A DNA stretch of 64,000 nucleotides, from NCBI GenBank assembly GCA_030427705.1, contig JAUIBR010000025.1, positions 34,868 through 98,867 on the forward strand, written 5' to 3'. The stretch comes from a bacterium (GTDB lineage: Bacteria > Myxococcota_A > Bradymonadia > Bradymonadales > Bradymonadaceae). A program made the translations under genes and the position numbers. Below the pieces are notes generated by a model that was not told where the DNA came from, made no database searches, and saw only the letters and a program-made list of their open reading frames with translations. Below are positions 51,767-61,233 of the stretch, in pieces (position 1 is the first letter of the stretch; the number at the start of each line of letters is the position of its first letter).

Positions 51767-53901
51767 TCTGGCGTGCAGCCATCGCCGTTACATACGTCGA
51801 TGATTTCGGCGTTGTTTCGGAAAAAGTGCACCATCTGGTCATTGTGCCAATCCCGGCGCCGAGGGAGTTCATGGGCGTCGAAGCAGCACGCGCCATCGCA
51901 GCAACCGAATCGAGCTCGTTCGATGGACTCGCCAACCGGACAAGCTGCATCGCATGCTTCTTCGTCGCCCCACACCGGAGGACGATTGGTTGGGTCTGGC
52001 CACGGATTTCGGAACATCTGACCATTCTCCTGACCAGCTTCAAAGTCATACAGGACGACCGCTGAACCGACATGCGGATACGTCACTGGTGTGACCAAAT
52101 CGACGGTCCGCTCGGTATCGTAGTTTTCCATCAACGAGACCCCGAGTCCCTGCGTTCGGGCGAGCACTTCATTCTGATGCACGGCAACCTGAAAGTCGCC
52201 TTTCGCTGGTGCGAAAATCATTTGATTCGTTACACCTTGATCAAATGGGTCAGCGCTCAGACGGTGCATGTAACTCACTGAATCCGTCGAATCCCACAGT
52301 AGTTGAATCGTGTGGAGACCAATGGTCTGGTCGATTGGGTCCTTATAGAACGCTCGAAGGACCTGGAAGAACTGTTCGAAGTCGACAGAGCGGTGCAACA
52401 GAACCGCATAGGTGTGGCCAGGAACCCCAGCGTGCCCGAGGGTAATATCAGGACTCAACGCGACGAATGATGGCCCAAAGATTCCGCCTTGTGAGATGCC
52501 GGTGTAGAAGTTTTCGGCATTGTTAATTGTTATATTTCGAGTTGTTACAGCGTCCTGTGAGGAAAAACGGCTCTGCATCGCGCGTGCAAGAAGAACCCAC
52601 TCGATGAGGCCTTGATGCAGCTGGTCGGCGATGTTCGGAAAGAAGTTCAAATCGCCAATGATGAGGCCGGCGTCGTTTTCTTCTTGGGTTACCGACATGC
52701 CCCAGAGCGACGCTCCATAAAAGATGAGGTCGTTATTGTTCGCGATGCGGCTGTTGAAGCTGGCCCAAGCGCGCTCACCTGTGCCGAAGAGTCCATGCCC
52801 GTAGAATGCTAATCCGTGGGCGGCCCCACCGATTGCGGAATGTGGGATATTAACCCAGAAGTCGACGGTGCGTGTTCCCATCGATTCCGGAAGGCCGTCC
52901 TGCCCAATTCGCAGAGACTTCAATGTGTCATCACCAACCGTGGTTTCGACGATGTAGTTGGGCGCTTCGAACGTGCCCTTCAGCCGAACTGCGGTGTCCT
53001 CGTTCTCCATGGTGGTGAACTCTTCAACCTCCGTGATCGTTAGCTCTGGTCCCATGGGGTTTGCCGCCAAAACTTCATCGCGCATGTGAAGAATCCAGCT
53101 ATGCATGCCGTCGTTCGACGCCGTGTGGAAGTCGTAAGCCAGAATCAGGTCATCGCGGGACCAACCCTGAATAGACTCGACGGCATCAAAAACCTCATTG
53201 AATCGCGCCTGACGCGGAGCCAAATCGCCCTCAGCGGCATCCGCGACAAGCGACGAAAACTCAGCGTTTGGTTCAATGTCGGAGCCGTCGGTCGTCTTGA
53301 GGTTTCGGAACGCAACCGCGTACCGAGTGTTCGGCTTCAGGATAACTGCCGGCCGGACGATCAACACCTTGCGGACTTCGTCTCGAGCCCATGCATCGTG
53401 ATCCGTATAGAACGGGATAGGCGTCGTCGCGTCATTGGTGAGCTCCAGAAACAGAATCGGGGAGTTCGCATCGAGCGAGTCGGCGACGTTGTATTCATTT
53501 GGCAACGCCGAAGAATCCAAATTTGGGAAGTTCACGATGGCGGGAGAACCAAGTCCATAGCCATCCATCCTTTGATATGGAGCAGGGTTGATGAACGAGC
53601 CCGCTTCGTTGGAAGGCAACGAGTGCTCTCCAAACGTCAGCGTATAACCGGTTGTTCGCTCAGCATCCTCGGCCAGATACAGATTCGAGGGCCACGGCAG
53701 GGTGCAGGCTGCGGGGTCAAGTGAATCGCAAATGGCCAAAGGGTCAGGTTCAGCCATATCCGCGCCCATGTCCTCAACATTATTCGAGTTATTCGAGTTG
53801 TTGCTGTTGTTCGAATTGTTCGCGTTGTTCCCGTTGCCGTCGTCGCTGCAAGCCATCGTAAATGCGACGAGAGCGACCAAGATCCACTTAGAATTCATCA
53901 T
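51763..53901 (-). CDS. large alpha/beta-hydrolase-like lipoprotein
   Basis: A 712-residue lipoprotein. Start at ATG 53901 (next codon is also ATG); the upstream extension to 53916 is dropped. The lipobox (FTMAC) is followed by an Asn-rich tether (NNSNNSNN). Residues about 60-300 form beta-rich domains; the C-terminal half has a hydrolase-like oxyanion stretch FYGHGLFGTG and a nucleophile elbow G-I-S-Q-G-G (YTGISQGGIFG). The acid and His are less sure. The last 60 residues hold eight cysteines. A surface lipase or esterase is possible; substrate unknown. A dispersed element copy lies inside the gene. Confidence 0.82.
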   Translation of the reverse strand: MMNSKWILVALVAFTMACSDDGNGNNANNSNNSNNSNNSNNVEDMGADMAEPDPLAICDSLDPAACTLPWPSNLYLAEDAERTTGYTLTFGEHSLPSNEAGSFINPAPYQRMDGYGLGSPAIVNFPNLDSSALPNEYNVADSLDANSPILFLELTNDATTPIPFYTDHDAWARDEVRKVLIVRPAVILKPNTRYAVAFRNLKTTDGSDIEPNAEFSSLVADAAEGDLAPRQARFNEVFDAVESIQGWSRDDLILAYDFHTASNDGMHSWILHMRDEVLAANPMGPELTITEVEEFTTMENEDTAVRLKGTFEAPNYIVETTVGDDTLKSLRIGQDGLPESMGTRTVDFWVNIPHSAIGGAAHGLAFYGHGLFGTGERAWASFNSRIANNNDLIFYGASLWGMSVTQEENDAGLIIGDLNFFPNIADQLHQGLIEWVLLARAMQSRFSSQDAVTTRNITINNAENFYTGISQGGIFGPSFVALSPDITLGHAGVPGHTYAVLLHRSVDFEQFFQVLRAFYKDPIDQTIGLHTIQLLWDSTDSVSYMHRLSADPFDQGVTNQMIFAPAKGDFQVAVHQNEVLARTQGLGVSLMENYDTERTVDLVTPVTYPHVGSAVVLYDFEAGQENGQMFRNPWPDPTNRPPVWGDEEACDAACPVGESIERARFGCCDGACCFDAHELPRRRDWHNDQMVHFFRNNAEIIDVCNGDGCTPD
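52544..52563 (-). repeat. dispersed element copy H (divergent)
   Basis: Complement TCCTCACAGGACGCTGTAAC, inside the hydrolase-like lipoprotein gene (S-S-Q-D-A-V-T). Confidence 0.5.
53778..53836 (-). repeat. 9-bp repeats encoding an Asn-rich tether
   Basis: About six NNS/NNA units directly after the lipobox of the hydrolase-like lipoprotein. Confidence 0.75.
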
Positions 53902-53929
53902 GTAACCCGGTTTCAAATGTAAGAATGCC

Positions 53930-53967
53930 GCGGAGATTATCCGCAGAGACTCTGCATTGCAAGCAAT
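53930..53967. promoter_or_regulatory. three abutting palindromes in a promoter region
   Basis: GCGGA-N5-TCCGC (53930-53944), GCAGAG-A-CTCTGC (53943-53955) and ATTGC-AA-GCAAT (53956-53967) lie back to back upstream of the hydrolase-like lipoprotein gene. The first overlaps minus-strand TGCGGATAAT, the same -10-like string found before the lipoprotein gene at 12205. Confidence 0.55.
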
Positions 53968-53987
53968 CGCGCGCGGGCCCCGTTCCC

Positions 53988-55052
53988 CTAGAACTTGCCT
54001 CGCTCATCCAACGAGGTCGCGAGAATCGACGACGCCATCAAACGTCCTACCCGTGTTCGCGCACCTTCTGGGACATGTCTGGCCACGGCTGCTCGGGTGC
54101 GGTTGGCTCGCACAAGTGCGGCGATCGTGCGCTCCCATCGCGGATGTCGCTTTAGGTCGAGCTCATCTGCTATCTCGTCACCAAGGCAAAGTCGGCCGGC
54201 CTCGTGCAACGCCACAGCCGGCAAGAAAAACGGAGGTACGTTGGCCATGGCGTCAAACAGGGCATGTGTAAGGGCACGGCTGTCCGCGTCCGGCGTGAAT
54301 TGCCGCTTGGAGACAGCGGCGTAAAGTTGTGCCTCGTGGTCGACTGATGTTGGCAGCAGGTCCTCATCAACGCCCAGCATGAAACCCGTAAACCGCCATG
54401 TTTGGTTTACGCCGAGATGTTCGTCGGGCGACAGGTCCACCCCAAGTGCCTCCAACGACCGTCGGTATACATGACTAAACATCATCAGAGTGCCAAGCAT
54501 GTCTTCTTGATTCACAGGACGCCCCCATGAATCATCCCATCCATCCACGACGTTTCGCCGGGCCATGGCATGGATCAGCCGTACAGAAACGACATCTCGA
54601 TGCGCATGTGTGCCAGGCCACGGCCCATTGCATTCAGCGATTGCTGTCGTGAAATCCGCCGTTTCGTAAACGCGTCGCTGACCATCTGAAAGAAGTCTGC
54701 CAGTCCGCGTCAGGACTTTGGCTCCATTTGCGGCAACAAACGACTCCGCCAGGGAGCCACACATCAGGGCGAGTCCGCTGGTGACGACGTTGCTGAATGC
54801 CATGGTGTTTCCGGCCTGACAGACCGATTTGTCCGCCCAGCTTGGCACGCTGTGAACCTGTTCCCAAAGCGCCTTACATGCAGGTTGTTTTCGACAAGCA
54901 ACCAGACGGTCGAATAGGCGACCCGTCGCTTTGCTTTCAAGAATCTCAGCCAGCGCGTCATCGGCTAGCGGGTCTTGTTTCTGACGGGCAATCTCCAAAC
55001 GAGGTGCGAGGTCTTCGTCCGCTTCACCCGTCCGGGCGAAAGCCAATGTCAT
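53988..55052 (-). CDS. MpaB/DUF2236-family oxygenase-like protein
   Basis: A 354-residue all-helical protein resembling the rubber oxygenase/MpaB (DUF2236) catalytic domain. Features are VRLIHAMARRNV (H-x3-R-R), PVNQEDMLGTLMMFSHVYRRSLEALGVDLS and NQTWRFTGFMLGV. Characterised relatives (latex-clearing protein, MpaB) are heme b enzymes that cleave isoprenoid C=C bonds. Here a haem ligand His cannot be fixed by eye. It is translationally coupled to the YchJ-like gene upstream (4-bp overlap). Oxidative lipid or isoprenoid cleavage is inferred. Confidence 0.8.
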   Translation of the reverse strand: MTLAFARTGEADEDLAPRLEIARQKQDPLADDALAEILESKATGRLFDRLVACRKQPACKALWEQVHSVPSWADKSVCQAGNTMAFSNVVTSGLALMCGSLAESFVAANGAKVLTRTGRLLSDGQRRVYETADFTTAIAECNGPWPGTHAHRDVVSVRLIHAMARRNVVDGWDDSWGRPVNQEDMLGTLMMFSHVYRRSLEALGVDLSPDEHLGVNQTWRFTGFMLGVDEDLLPTSVDHEAQLYAAVSKRQFTPDADSRALTHALFDAMANVPPFFLPAVALHEAGRLCLGDEIADELDLKRHPRWERTIAALVRANRTRAAVARHVPEGARTRVGRLMASSILATSLDERGKF

Positions 55053-55492
55053 TGGATTTCACCGGAATGATACAACCAGCGTCCATCAACCCGGGTGAAT
55101 CGGCTGCGTTCGGTGAATGAAGCGTCTTTTTTCATTGCGGTCATGACTGCGCGAAACTTCACAAACGCTTCGCCTTCGACCCCATCTTCCTCATCCAAAA
55201 TCACGACGCCCGCATATTCTGAATTCCTCGAAAACTTGAGGATTCGCCGGCGCCAGACGTCGATGTCTTGCTCCCACGCGCTGCCCTCCGGATCGGTTGT
55301 TTCAATAATGTAGTCTGCTTTCGCGAAGGCGTAGGCGGTGTAACGTGAACGCATCAACTGCGCTGGAGATTGCGGCAGCTCTTCGCCATCTACAAACGGC
55401 TTGCAACACGAAGGGTACGCCTCACCAGATCCGCATGGACAGGGCCCCGTCCCCGGAATTCGGCGTTTTCGTTTCTTTTTGATCTTGGCCAT
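55049..55492 (-). CDS. YchJ/UPF0225-like SEC-C motif protein
   Basis: A 147-residue protein from ATG 55492. An N-terminal Lys/Arg-rich stretch is followed by the zinc-binding SEC-C motif C-x-C-x8-C-C (PCPCGSGEAYPSCC) and the YchJ-type fold (AQLMRSRYTAYAFAKADYI, FVKFRAVM). Function of YchJ proteins is not established; a role with nucleic acid or SecA-like zinc binding is only suggested. First gene in a two-gene unit with the MpaB-like protein. Confidence 0.9.
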   Translation of the reverse strand: MAKIKKKRKRRIPGTGPCPCGSGEAYPSCCKPFVDGEELPQSPAQLMRSRYTAYAFAKADYIIETTDPEGSAWEQDIDVWRRRILKFSRNSEYAGVVILDEEDGVEGEAFVKFRAVMTAMKKDASFTERSRFTRVDGRWLYHSGEIQ

Positions 55493-55542
55493 AGACCAAG
55501 GATACGACACCGCCGCGACACCGAGCAACGTTCGTGTGAATT

Positions 55543-55562
55543 ACCTCATAGGAACTCGCAAC
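55543..55562 (+). repeat. dispersed element copy I (intergenic)
   Basis: ACCTCATAGGAACTCGCAAC between the YchJ-like gene start and the end of the giant lipoprotein gene, in an otherwise featureless 173-bp gap. Confidence 0.78.
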
Positions 55563-55665
55563 TCACTGAGATTAAACGGTTTTGCAAGAAAAGTGCGAGC
55601 CGCAGGGTCCCCCCTGCGGCTCTATCTGGCGCACCCAGCGCCACGCGCCAGAATTCGTGTGTGTG

Positions 55666-58600
55666 TTATGGACGCGGTCCAGCTGCGGTACCGGGGTACT
55701 CGACACCGGTGTAACCGCTGTAGTCAGCAGCGTTTACGCGCTTTTCGTAAATCTTGCTGGGCACCTCGATAATGTTCGGTGACCAGTAGTTGAATCGAGC
55801 ATCCGTCGACCCTGCGTCGGTGTTCACAGACAATTCGTGGGCGGCTGCGGTATCGAACTCGGACACCTCAACCTGCGAGACGATCATGGTCTCGGTATCG
55901 CTACTGTACGTATCGTATGTGCTAACTCGCAGCGACGGCACGCCTGGCGAGATGTATCGCCATCCGGAGCTATCGGAAGAGAAGCTCGCGATGGTGGAGC
56001 CGCTTGAGCCATTGAGGATTCGACCGCCGTCACCCGTGCTGTACGAACCGTCGTTGAACGAGTAGTTGACCCGTCGAATCTGCGTGCCCATTGGCGGCGT
56101 CCAGACTGACGAACTTGAACCCGAAGAACTGCAGCAAGTGTACGTCGCCGTCAGAGTTGAACTCGTCGAAATGGCTGTCATGGTCGACGAACCACCGACC
56201 GCGTTCCCGTAGATATTGCTGTAGTTTGCGGTGAGCGCTGGGTTCCCGTTTGTGTTCGACCACACTGCGATTCCCACGTCGTCATTGAACTTGATGACGT
56301 TGTAGCTAGCGCCGATCGTGGCGTCGCCTTCAATCCAGATCCCCGCCCCTGTGTTGTAGGTGATGAGGTTGTAATTGATGTTCGGGTCAGCATCGACAGC
56401 CATGAAGCCATGCATCAGGTTGTCGCGGACAGTCGAATCCTCAATCGTTGGTGATGAGTTGTTCGTGATGAAGAACCCATTTTCAACGCTGTTGCGCACA
56501 TCGGCGTGGTTCACATCCGTCGTGGTCGCGCCATTGAAGTAGAGACCATGTCGTCCAGCCCCATCGACACTGACGTAGTCGAGCACCGCGCCACTTCCGC
56601 TTGGAAGATAGATGCCGTCTTCGCTTCCTCCGTCGACATCAACGCGCAACAGACTGCTGTCACCACGAATGGTTATCGCCTGTCGACCGTTCGAAATCTG
56701 GACGTCTTGCCACGTCGATTTGTCCGCACCCGTGCCGTTCAGATTGATAGTCTGGAAGTCGTCACCCGACGGGGTGTAGCCCGTGACTACGACTTCGTTA
56801 GCCAGCGCGCCGGTAAGATTGAATGCACCGTTCGCCGTGATGCTCCAGTCGCCCTCAAGGTCGCCGTCCTGGTCGTGGTCCACGAACTGAATCTGCGTTC
56901 CAGGTGCGACGTCGAGAGACGAGCCCGATGGAATCGTGACGTTGCCAGTGACGTAGATCGTTCCGCTCCATGCGCCCGAGACATCACCGCCTCCAACGTA
57001 TGGACCGCGATCCCACGTTGCGCCATATGCGGCGCCCACGAACCCTTGAAGATTCAGGGCCGTCGTGCGGGTCATGGCCACGCGAGACAGAACATTGGGG
57101 AACGTGCCGAGGTAGTTGTACCGCATGTCGACCGTTCCGCTGTCGATGGCTGCGACCACGTCGTAGGTACCGGTCTCGCCAACGACCTCTACCTGGGTGA
57201 CTCGCATCGTCTCTGTGTCACTGCTGTAGGTGTCGTAGGCTTGAACACGCAAGCTGTTGACGCCCGTATTGATGTAGCGCCAACCCGAAGTATCCGAAGA
57301 GTACGAGTAGAGCGTCGCTCCGCCAGAGCCGTTCAAGACTCGACCGCCGTCACCTGTGCTGTACGAACCGTCATTGAACGACACGTTAATGCGTCGGATC
57401 GTTGTTCCCGCTGGGGCGGTCCAGACAGACGACGATGAGCCTGAAGAGCTGCAGCACGTGTATGTTGCAGTCAACGTCGAGGTCGTACTTATGATCTGTG
57501 GGTCAGACGAGCCAATCGTTGCGTTGCTGTAGATGTTGTTGAATTGGACCAATGGCGTTGGGTTTCCGGCTCCCGACGAGAAGAATCCGATGCCTTCCAT
57601 GCCGTTGTTTCGAAGCTGGTTGTACTCAATCGTGCCGCTCGTATCGCCCTGAATGAAGATTCCGCGTTCGGTGTTGTTTTCGATAACCGAATCCGAAACA
57701 TCCACCGTGCTTCCATCGAATCCATGAATGCCGCTCAAGGCGTTCGTGTGAATATTAGCCGCGTCGAAAGTGGCGCTCGCCGAATCCATGCTGACGCCGT
57801 TTGCGCCGTTGTTGTTGGATGTCAGGGTCGTGAAACTGTTTCCAGATCCGTTGATAAGCTCGACGCCGTTTTCGTCGCAATCATTGACGTTCACGTTCGT
57901 AAACGTCGAGTTGCTACCTTCGACATAGAGGCAGGTGTCGCTCGTGCTGCGAATCGTCGTGTCATTCATCGCCACGGTGGCACCCGATGCGACTCGAAGT
58001 CCGACGTCAGCGTACTCAAACACTGCGTGTGAGATCGTGTTTCCGGTTCCATTGAGCGTCACGCGATTCCAGCCACCCTTTACTTTGGCGGTTGTGTCGA
58101 AGCCTGTGAAGGTCACTGGCTCCATCGCGGTTCCATTGACGATCAACGTGCCGTTGATGGTCAAATCGTAGTCACCAATCATGTTGTTGTCTTGGTCGGC
58201 GTTGATGAACAAAACGTCCGTACCAGGCGCGATGGTCAGGGTGTTTCCGGCGGGAACGGTGATGTCCCCAGTCACGATAATCGTGCCGTACCAGAGGGTG
58301 GTCGTGACGTCTTGGCCACCGATGTATTGGATGTCCATGAAGCTAATGTCACGAGTCGTGGAGGACTCCTGATTCTGCGCGTCGCGGACCTTCATCCCGA
58401 TGGTGTAATTGCCCGACAAGCCATAATCGTAGGTCGCGATCTTGGTGGTTGACCAGGCGGTGTCGCACGTGCCGTCGTTCTGCCAATCGAAGCAAACCTC
58501 GAGGTCGTTCGTGTCGGTCTCGGTGTCACTGACTGCCGAAGCGTCAACCGTCACCGTTGTCGTGTTCGTGACCGTCGCTTGGAACGTTGCAATCGGCAGG

Positions 58601-61032
58601 TCGTTTCGCACGTCCAGATACGCGTACGTCGAAACGCCAGTCTCGCCAATATTGTCGGTTGCCGACGCTTGGAGTCGGATCTGCGTATTCGTGGGATGGT
58701 TCGCCGGCACGGTGTAATAGACTTCATGCGGCGTTGCGGTCGTTTGACCAATCTGTACCCCATCCGCGAAGTAAGTGACGTTCGCAATCGAACGACCCGC
58801 TGCTGGCGTTGGGTCAATTAGAATTCGGTGTTGGTTGCCCTGGGTTGTTTGAAGTGTGCCTTGCGGCGAAATCATCACAACTTCTGGAGCCTGTGCAGAT
58901 TGGCACTGGTCGACGACGCAAACGTTGCCGCCCGGGCATGCTGATGGGGTCGACCATTCAAGGCATGAATCTGCATCGTAGTCACCGCAGGTCAGGACCT
59001 GGTCGCCCTGGCATTGCGTGTCGCCTTGCTGTGCACAGTCGTTCGTGCATGGCGCCTGGCAGACGTCGGCGACGCAAGTTTCGCCGGCGTTCGGGCATGC
59101 GGCCGCAGTCGACCATTCAAGGCAATTGTCTGCGTCGTAGTCTCCGCAGGTTTGGATTTGCACGCCATCGCATTGGGTCGCGCCAGTTTGAGGACAATCG
59201 TTGATGCAACCCAGGCTGGTGTCACGAGGGGAGGGCACCGCAGTCACTGAGAAATCAGCGGCGTTGTCGTCTGTATCCGTGTGTGCAGCGTCTCGGCTCA
59301 AGCTCTCGCCGGCAGCCGTTGCAGAAGCTGGTGTACCTTCGCCTGCCGCAACATCGCTGCCGCCGAAGGTTCCATATGCGAGTGCGTCGACGATGCGACC
59401 GCGCCACTGGACCTGGACGCTGTCGGGGCCGTTCTGGAGATCGATTCGGTTGTCGGTGAGGTCAGCGACGCCCAAGAGGGTGCCGTCTGCGCTTGGATGC
59501 GTGATCACGAAGTAACCGTCTGCTCCGATTACCTCGCCGTCGAGAGCGATCGAGACGTACTCGGTTCCGCCGCTGCCGTTGACGGCGACGAGCCGGTAAC
59601 CGTCAAGCGATTGTCCTGCAGGGCCGTAGAGTTCGACAAACACGGTGGTATCTTGCGCGGTGTCGCTTCCCATTGCGTCATAGAGAACTTCGTTGACGAG
59701 GACGTTGGCTGGCGTTGGTCCGAGTTCGCACGAGTCGGTCGTGCAGACTTCGAACGACTCGCAGTTGGTCGTTGGTGACCATTCGAGGCAGTTATCAAGG
59801 TCATATTGGCCACACGAGCGAGTCGCGTTCTGGCCTGCGACGCACTCGGTCGCGCCCATGGTGCACTCGTCGCTGCAAGGTGTGTCGCAGCCGCCGTTGG
59901 TGCAGGCAGAATTCAACGGACACGCGGCGGTGCCGCCCCATTCCAGGCACGGGTCAGTATCATAGTTGGCGCATGTTTCGATGCTTGAGCCATCTTGGCC
60001 ACATCGGGTCGTTCCGATTTCGCATTCGTTGGTGCATGACGCGACACAAACGCCGTTTCCGCAGTCGAAACCGAGCGGGCAGCTTACTGCTGAGCCCAAG
60101 TCCAAGCATGAGTCGCTGTCGAAGTCTCCACATAAGCTGACACCAGATGCGTCGGCCGAGCACACAAACGCGCCCGAGCCATCACACTCGTCGGTGCATT
60201 CCGTCGAGCACTGGCCTGCGGTGCAGGATTCGCCATTCGCGCACGCTGAAAGCGTCCATTCCAGGCAGCCGTCGTTGTTGGTGTCTTCGCAAGTTCGGAC
60301 ATTGTCACCAACACATTCGGTTGCGCCTTGCGAAGGACAGGTGTCTACGCATTGCTCAACGCAGGTACCTGCGGAGCAGGTCTCCCCGGTGCCGCAGGCA
60401 ACGGGAGGGCCTAGGTCGAGGCAGGAATCTTGGTCGTAGTCGCCGCATGAGCGCACGGAATCCCCAAAACAGACCGTCGAGTTCGCCGTGCACTCGTCAC
60501 TGCATGGGTCATTTTCGTCAACGCATGCGCCCTGTTCACAGCGTGTGCCGGATGGGCAGTCGGTGTCGCCGCCGGCCTCGATGCATGCGTCGTCGTCGAA
60601 GTTGCCGCAGACCTGTACCGTGTTGTCGTCGCTGCAGACGCCAATTCCTGCTTCACATTCGTTTCGGCAGTCGCTGACACAGCGGCCTGCGTCACACGAG
60701 TATCCGCCCGGACACGCAACGGCAGGTGAAAACTCAAGACACGCATCCTGGTCGTATTGACCGCATGCTCGATAGCCTTCAGCACCGTCACACACAAACT
60801 CGCCTTCCTGACACTCCTCGGTGCAGTCGTTGTTGTTTGCGTTGTTCGAGTTGTTCGCGTTGTTCGAGTTGTTCGCGTTGTTCGAGTTGTTCGCGTTGTT
60901 TTGGTTGTTTGCGTTGTTTTGATTGTTCGCATTGTTCGACCGGGCATCATTGTTTGCTGCTGGGTCGGTCGAACATGCAGCGAGGCCCACTATGAGCCAC
61001 ACAAACATCATTCTAAAAAGTCGTCCTTTCAT
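55666..61032 (-). CDS. giant Cys-rich lipoprotein with lamin-tail and parallel beta-helix regions
   Basis: Start at ATG 61032 (GGAG upstream); the longer version to 61149 is dropped. The 1788-residue product has a lipobox (GLAAC), an Asn-rich tether (NNANNQNN), then seven modules of about 50 residues with the pattern C-x3-C...C-G-x-(Y/F)-(D/E)-x-D-x-C-L, and a lamin-tail domain (about 440-590, VNEVLYDAMG and YFVITHP). Two more Cys modules follow, then Ig/PKD-like domains (about 710-895) and two tandem units, each a parallel beta-helix plus a jelly-roll-like module with TCCSSSGSSSS and FNDGSYSTGDGG. It is probably displayed on the surface for adhesion or polysaccharide binding. Confidence 0.9.
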   Translation of the reverse strand: MKGRLFRMMFVWLIVGLAACSTDPAANNDARSNNANNQNNANNQNNANNSNNANNSNNANNSNNANNNDCTEECQEGEFVCDGAEGYRACGQYDQDACLEFSPAVACPGGYSCDAGRCVSDCRNECEAGIGVCSDDNTVQVCGNFDDDACIEAGGDTDCPSGTRCEQGACVDENDPCSDECTANSTVCFGDSVRSCGDYDQDSCLDLGPPVACGTGETCSAGTCVEQCVDTCPSQGATECVGDNVRTCEDTNNDGCLEWTLSACANGESCTAGQCSTECTDECDGSGAFVCSADASGVSLCGDFDSDSCLDLGSAVSCPLGFDCGNGVCVASCTNECEIGTTRCGQDGSSIETCANYDTDPCLEWGGTAACPLNSACTNGGCDTPCSDECTMGATECVAGQNATRSCGQYDLDNCLEWSPTTNCESFEVCTTDSCELGPTPANVLVNEVLYDAMGSDTAQDTTVFVELYGPAGQSLDGYRLVAVNGSGGTEYVSIALDGEVIGADGYFVITHPSADGTLLGVADLTDNRIDLQNGPDSVQVQWRGRIVDALAYGTFGGSDVAAGEGTPASATAAGESLSRDAAHTDTDDNAADFSVTAVPSPRDTSLGCINDCPQTGATQCDGVQIQTCGDYDADNCLEWSTAAACPNAGETCVADVCQAPCTNDCAQQGDTQCQGDQVLTCGDYDADSCLEWSTPSACPGGNVCVVDQCQSAQAPEVVMISPQGTLQTTQGNQHRILIDPTPAAGRSIANVTYFADGVQIGQTTATPHEVYYTVPANHPTNTQIRLQASATDNIGETGVSTYAYLDVRNDLPIATFQATVTNTTTVTVDASAVSDTETDTNDLEVCFDWQNDGTCDTAWSTTKIATYDYGLSGNYTIGMKVRDAQNQESSTTRDISFMDIQYIGGQDVTTTLWYGTIIVTGDITVPAGNTLTIAPGTDVLFINADQDNNMIGDYDLTINGTLIVNGTAMEPVTFTGFDTTAKVKGGWNRVTLNGTGNTISHAVFEYADVGLRVASGATVAMNDTTIRSTSDTCLYVEGSNSTFTNVNVNDCDENGVELINGSGNSFTTLTSNNNGANGVSMDSASATFDAANIHTNALSGIHGFDGSTVDVSDSVIENNTERGIFIQGDTSGTIEYNQLRNNGMEGIGFFSSGAGNPTPLVQFNNIYSNATIGSSDPQIISTTSTLTATYTCCSSSGSSSSVWTAPAGTTIRRINVSFNDGSYSTGDGGRVLNGSGGATLYSYSSDTSGWRYINTGVNSLRVQAYDTYSSDTETMRVTQVEVVGETGTYDVVAAIDSGTVDMRYNYLGTFPNVLSRVAMTRTTALNLQGFVGAAYGATWDRGPYVGGGDVSGAWSGTIYVTGNVTIPSGSSLDVAPGTQIQFVDHDQDGDLEGDWSITANGAFNLTGALANEVVVTGYTPSGDDFQTINLNGTGADKSTWQDVQISNGRQAITIRGDSSLLRVDVDGGSEDGIYLPSGSGAVLDYVSVDGAGRHGLYFNGATTTDVNHADVRNSVENGFFITNNSSPTIEDSTVRDNLMHGFMAVDADPNINYNLITYNTGAGIWIEGDATIGASYNVIKFNDDVGIAVWSNTNGNPALTANYSNIYGNAVGGSSTMTAISTSSTLTATYTCCSSSGSSSSVWTPPMGTQIRRVNYSFNDGSYSTGDGGRILNGSSGSTIASFSSDSSGWRYISPGVPSLRVSTYDTYSSDTETMIVSQVEVSEFDTAAAHELSVNTDAGSTDARFNYWSPNIIEVPSKIYEKRVNAADYSGYTGVEYPGTAAGPRP
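60831..60939 (-). repeat. 9-bp repeats encoding an Asn-rich tether
   Basis: About twelve NNA/NNS/NNQ units after the lipobox of the giant lipoprotein, in three sub-blocks of near-identical units. Confidence 0.8.
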
Positions 61033-61178
61033 CGATCTCTCTCCGCATGGGTGAGCACGCAAAACGGCGCACTCGTGGCTTGGATATGCACAGCGGCACT
61101 CTATTGGCGCCCCCAAAAAAACGAACTGAAAGATCCTGAAAGAAACCAAAACCCACGATTTCCGAGAGATGGTATTTC

Positions 61179-61198
61179 ACCTCATAGGAACTCGTAAT
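61179..61198 (+). repeat. dispersed element copy J (intergenic)
   Basis: ACCTCATAGGAACTCGTAAT, the closest match to consensus, between two minus-strand lipoprotein genes. Confidence 0.8.
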
Positions 61199-61233
61199 GC
61201 ATTGATATCATGGGGTTTGTATTGGTTGTTGAC

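Noticed and set aside
61085..61104. GG-N10-GC on the plus strand resembling a sigma-54 promoter
   Set aside because: First base and TTGC part deviate, and no plus-strand gene follows for over 1.3 kb.
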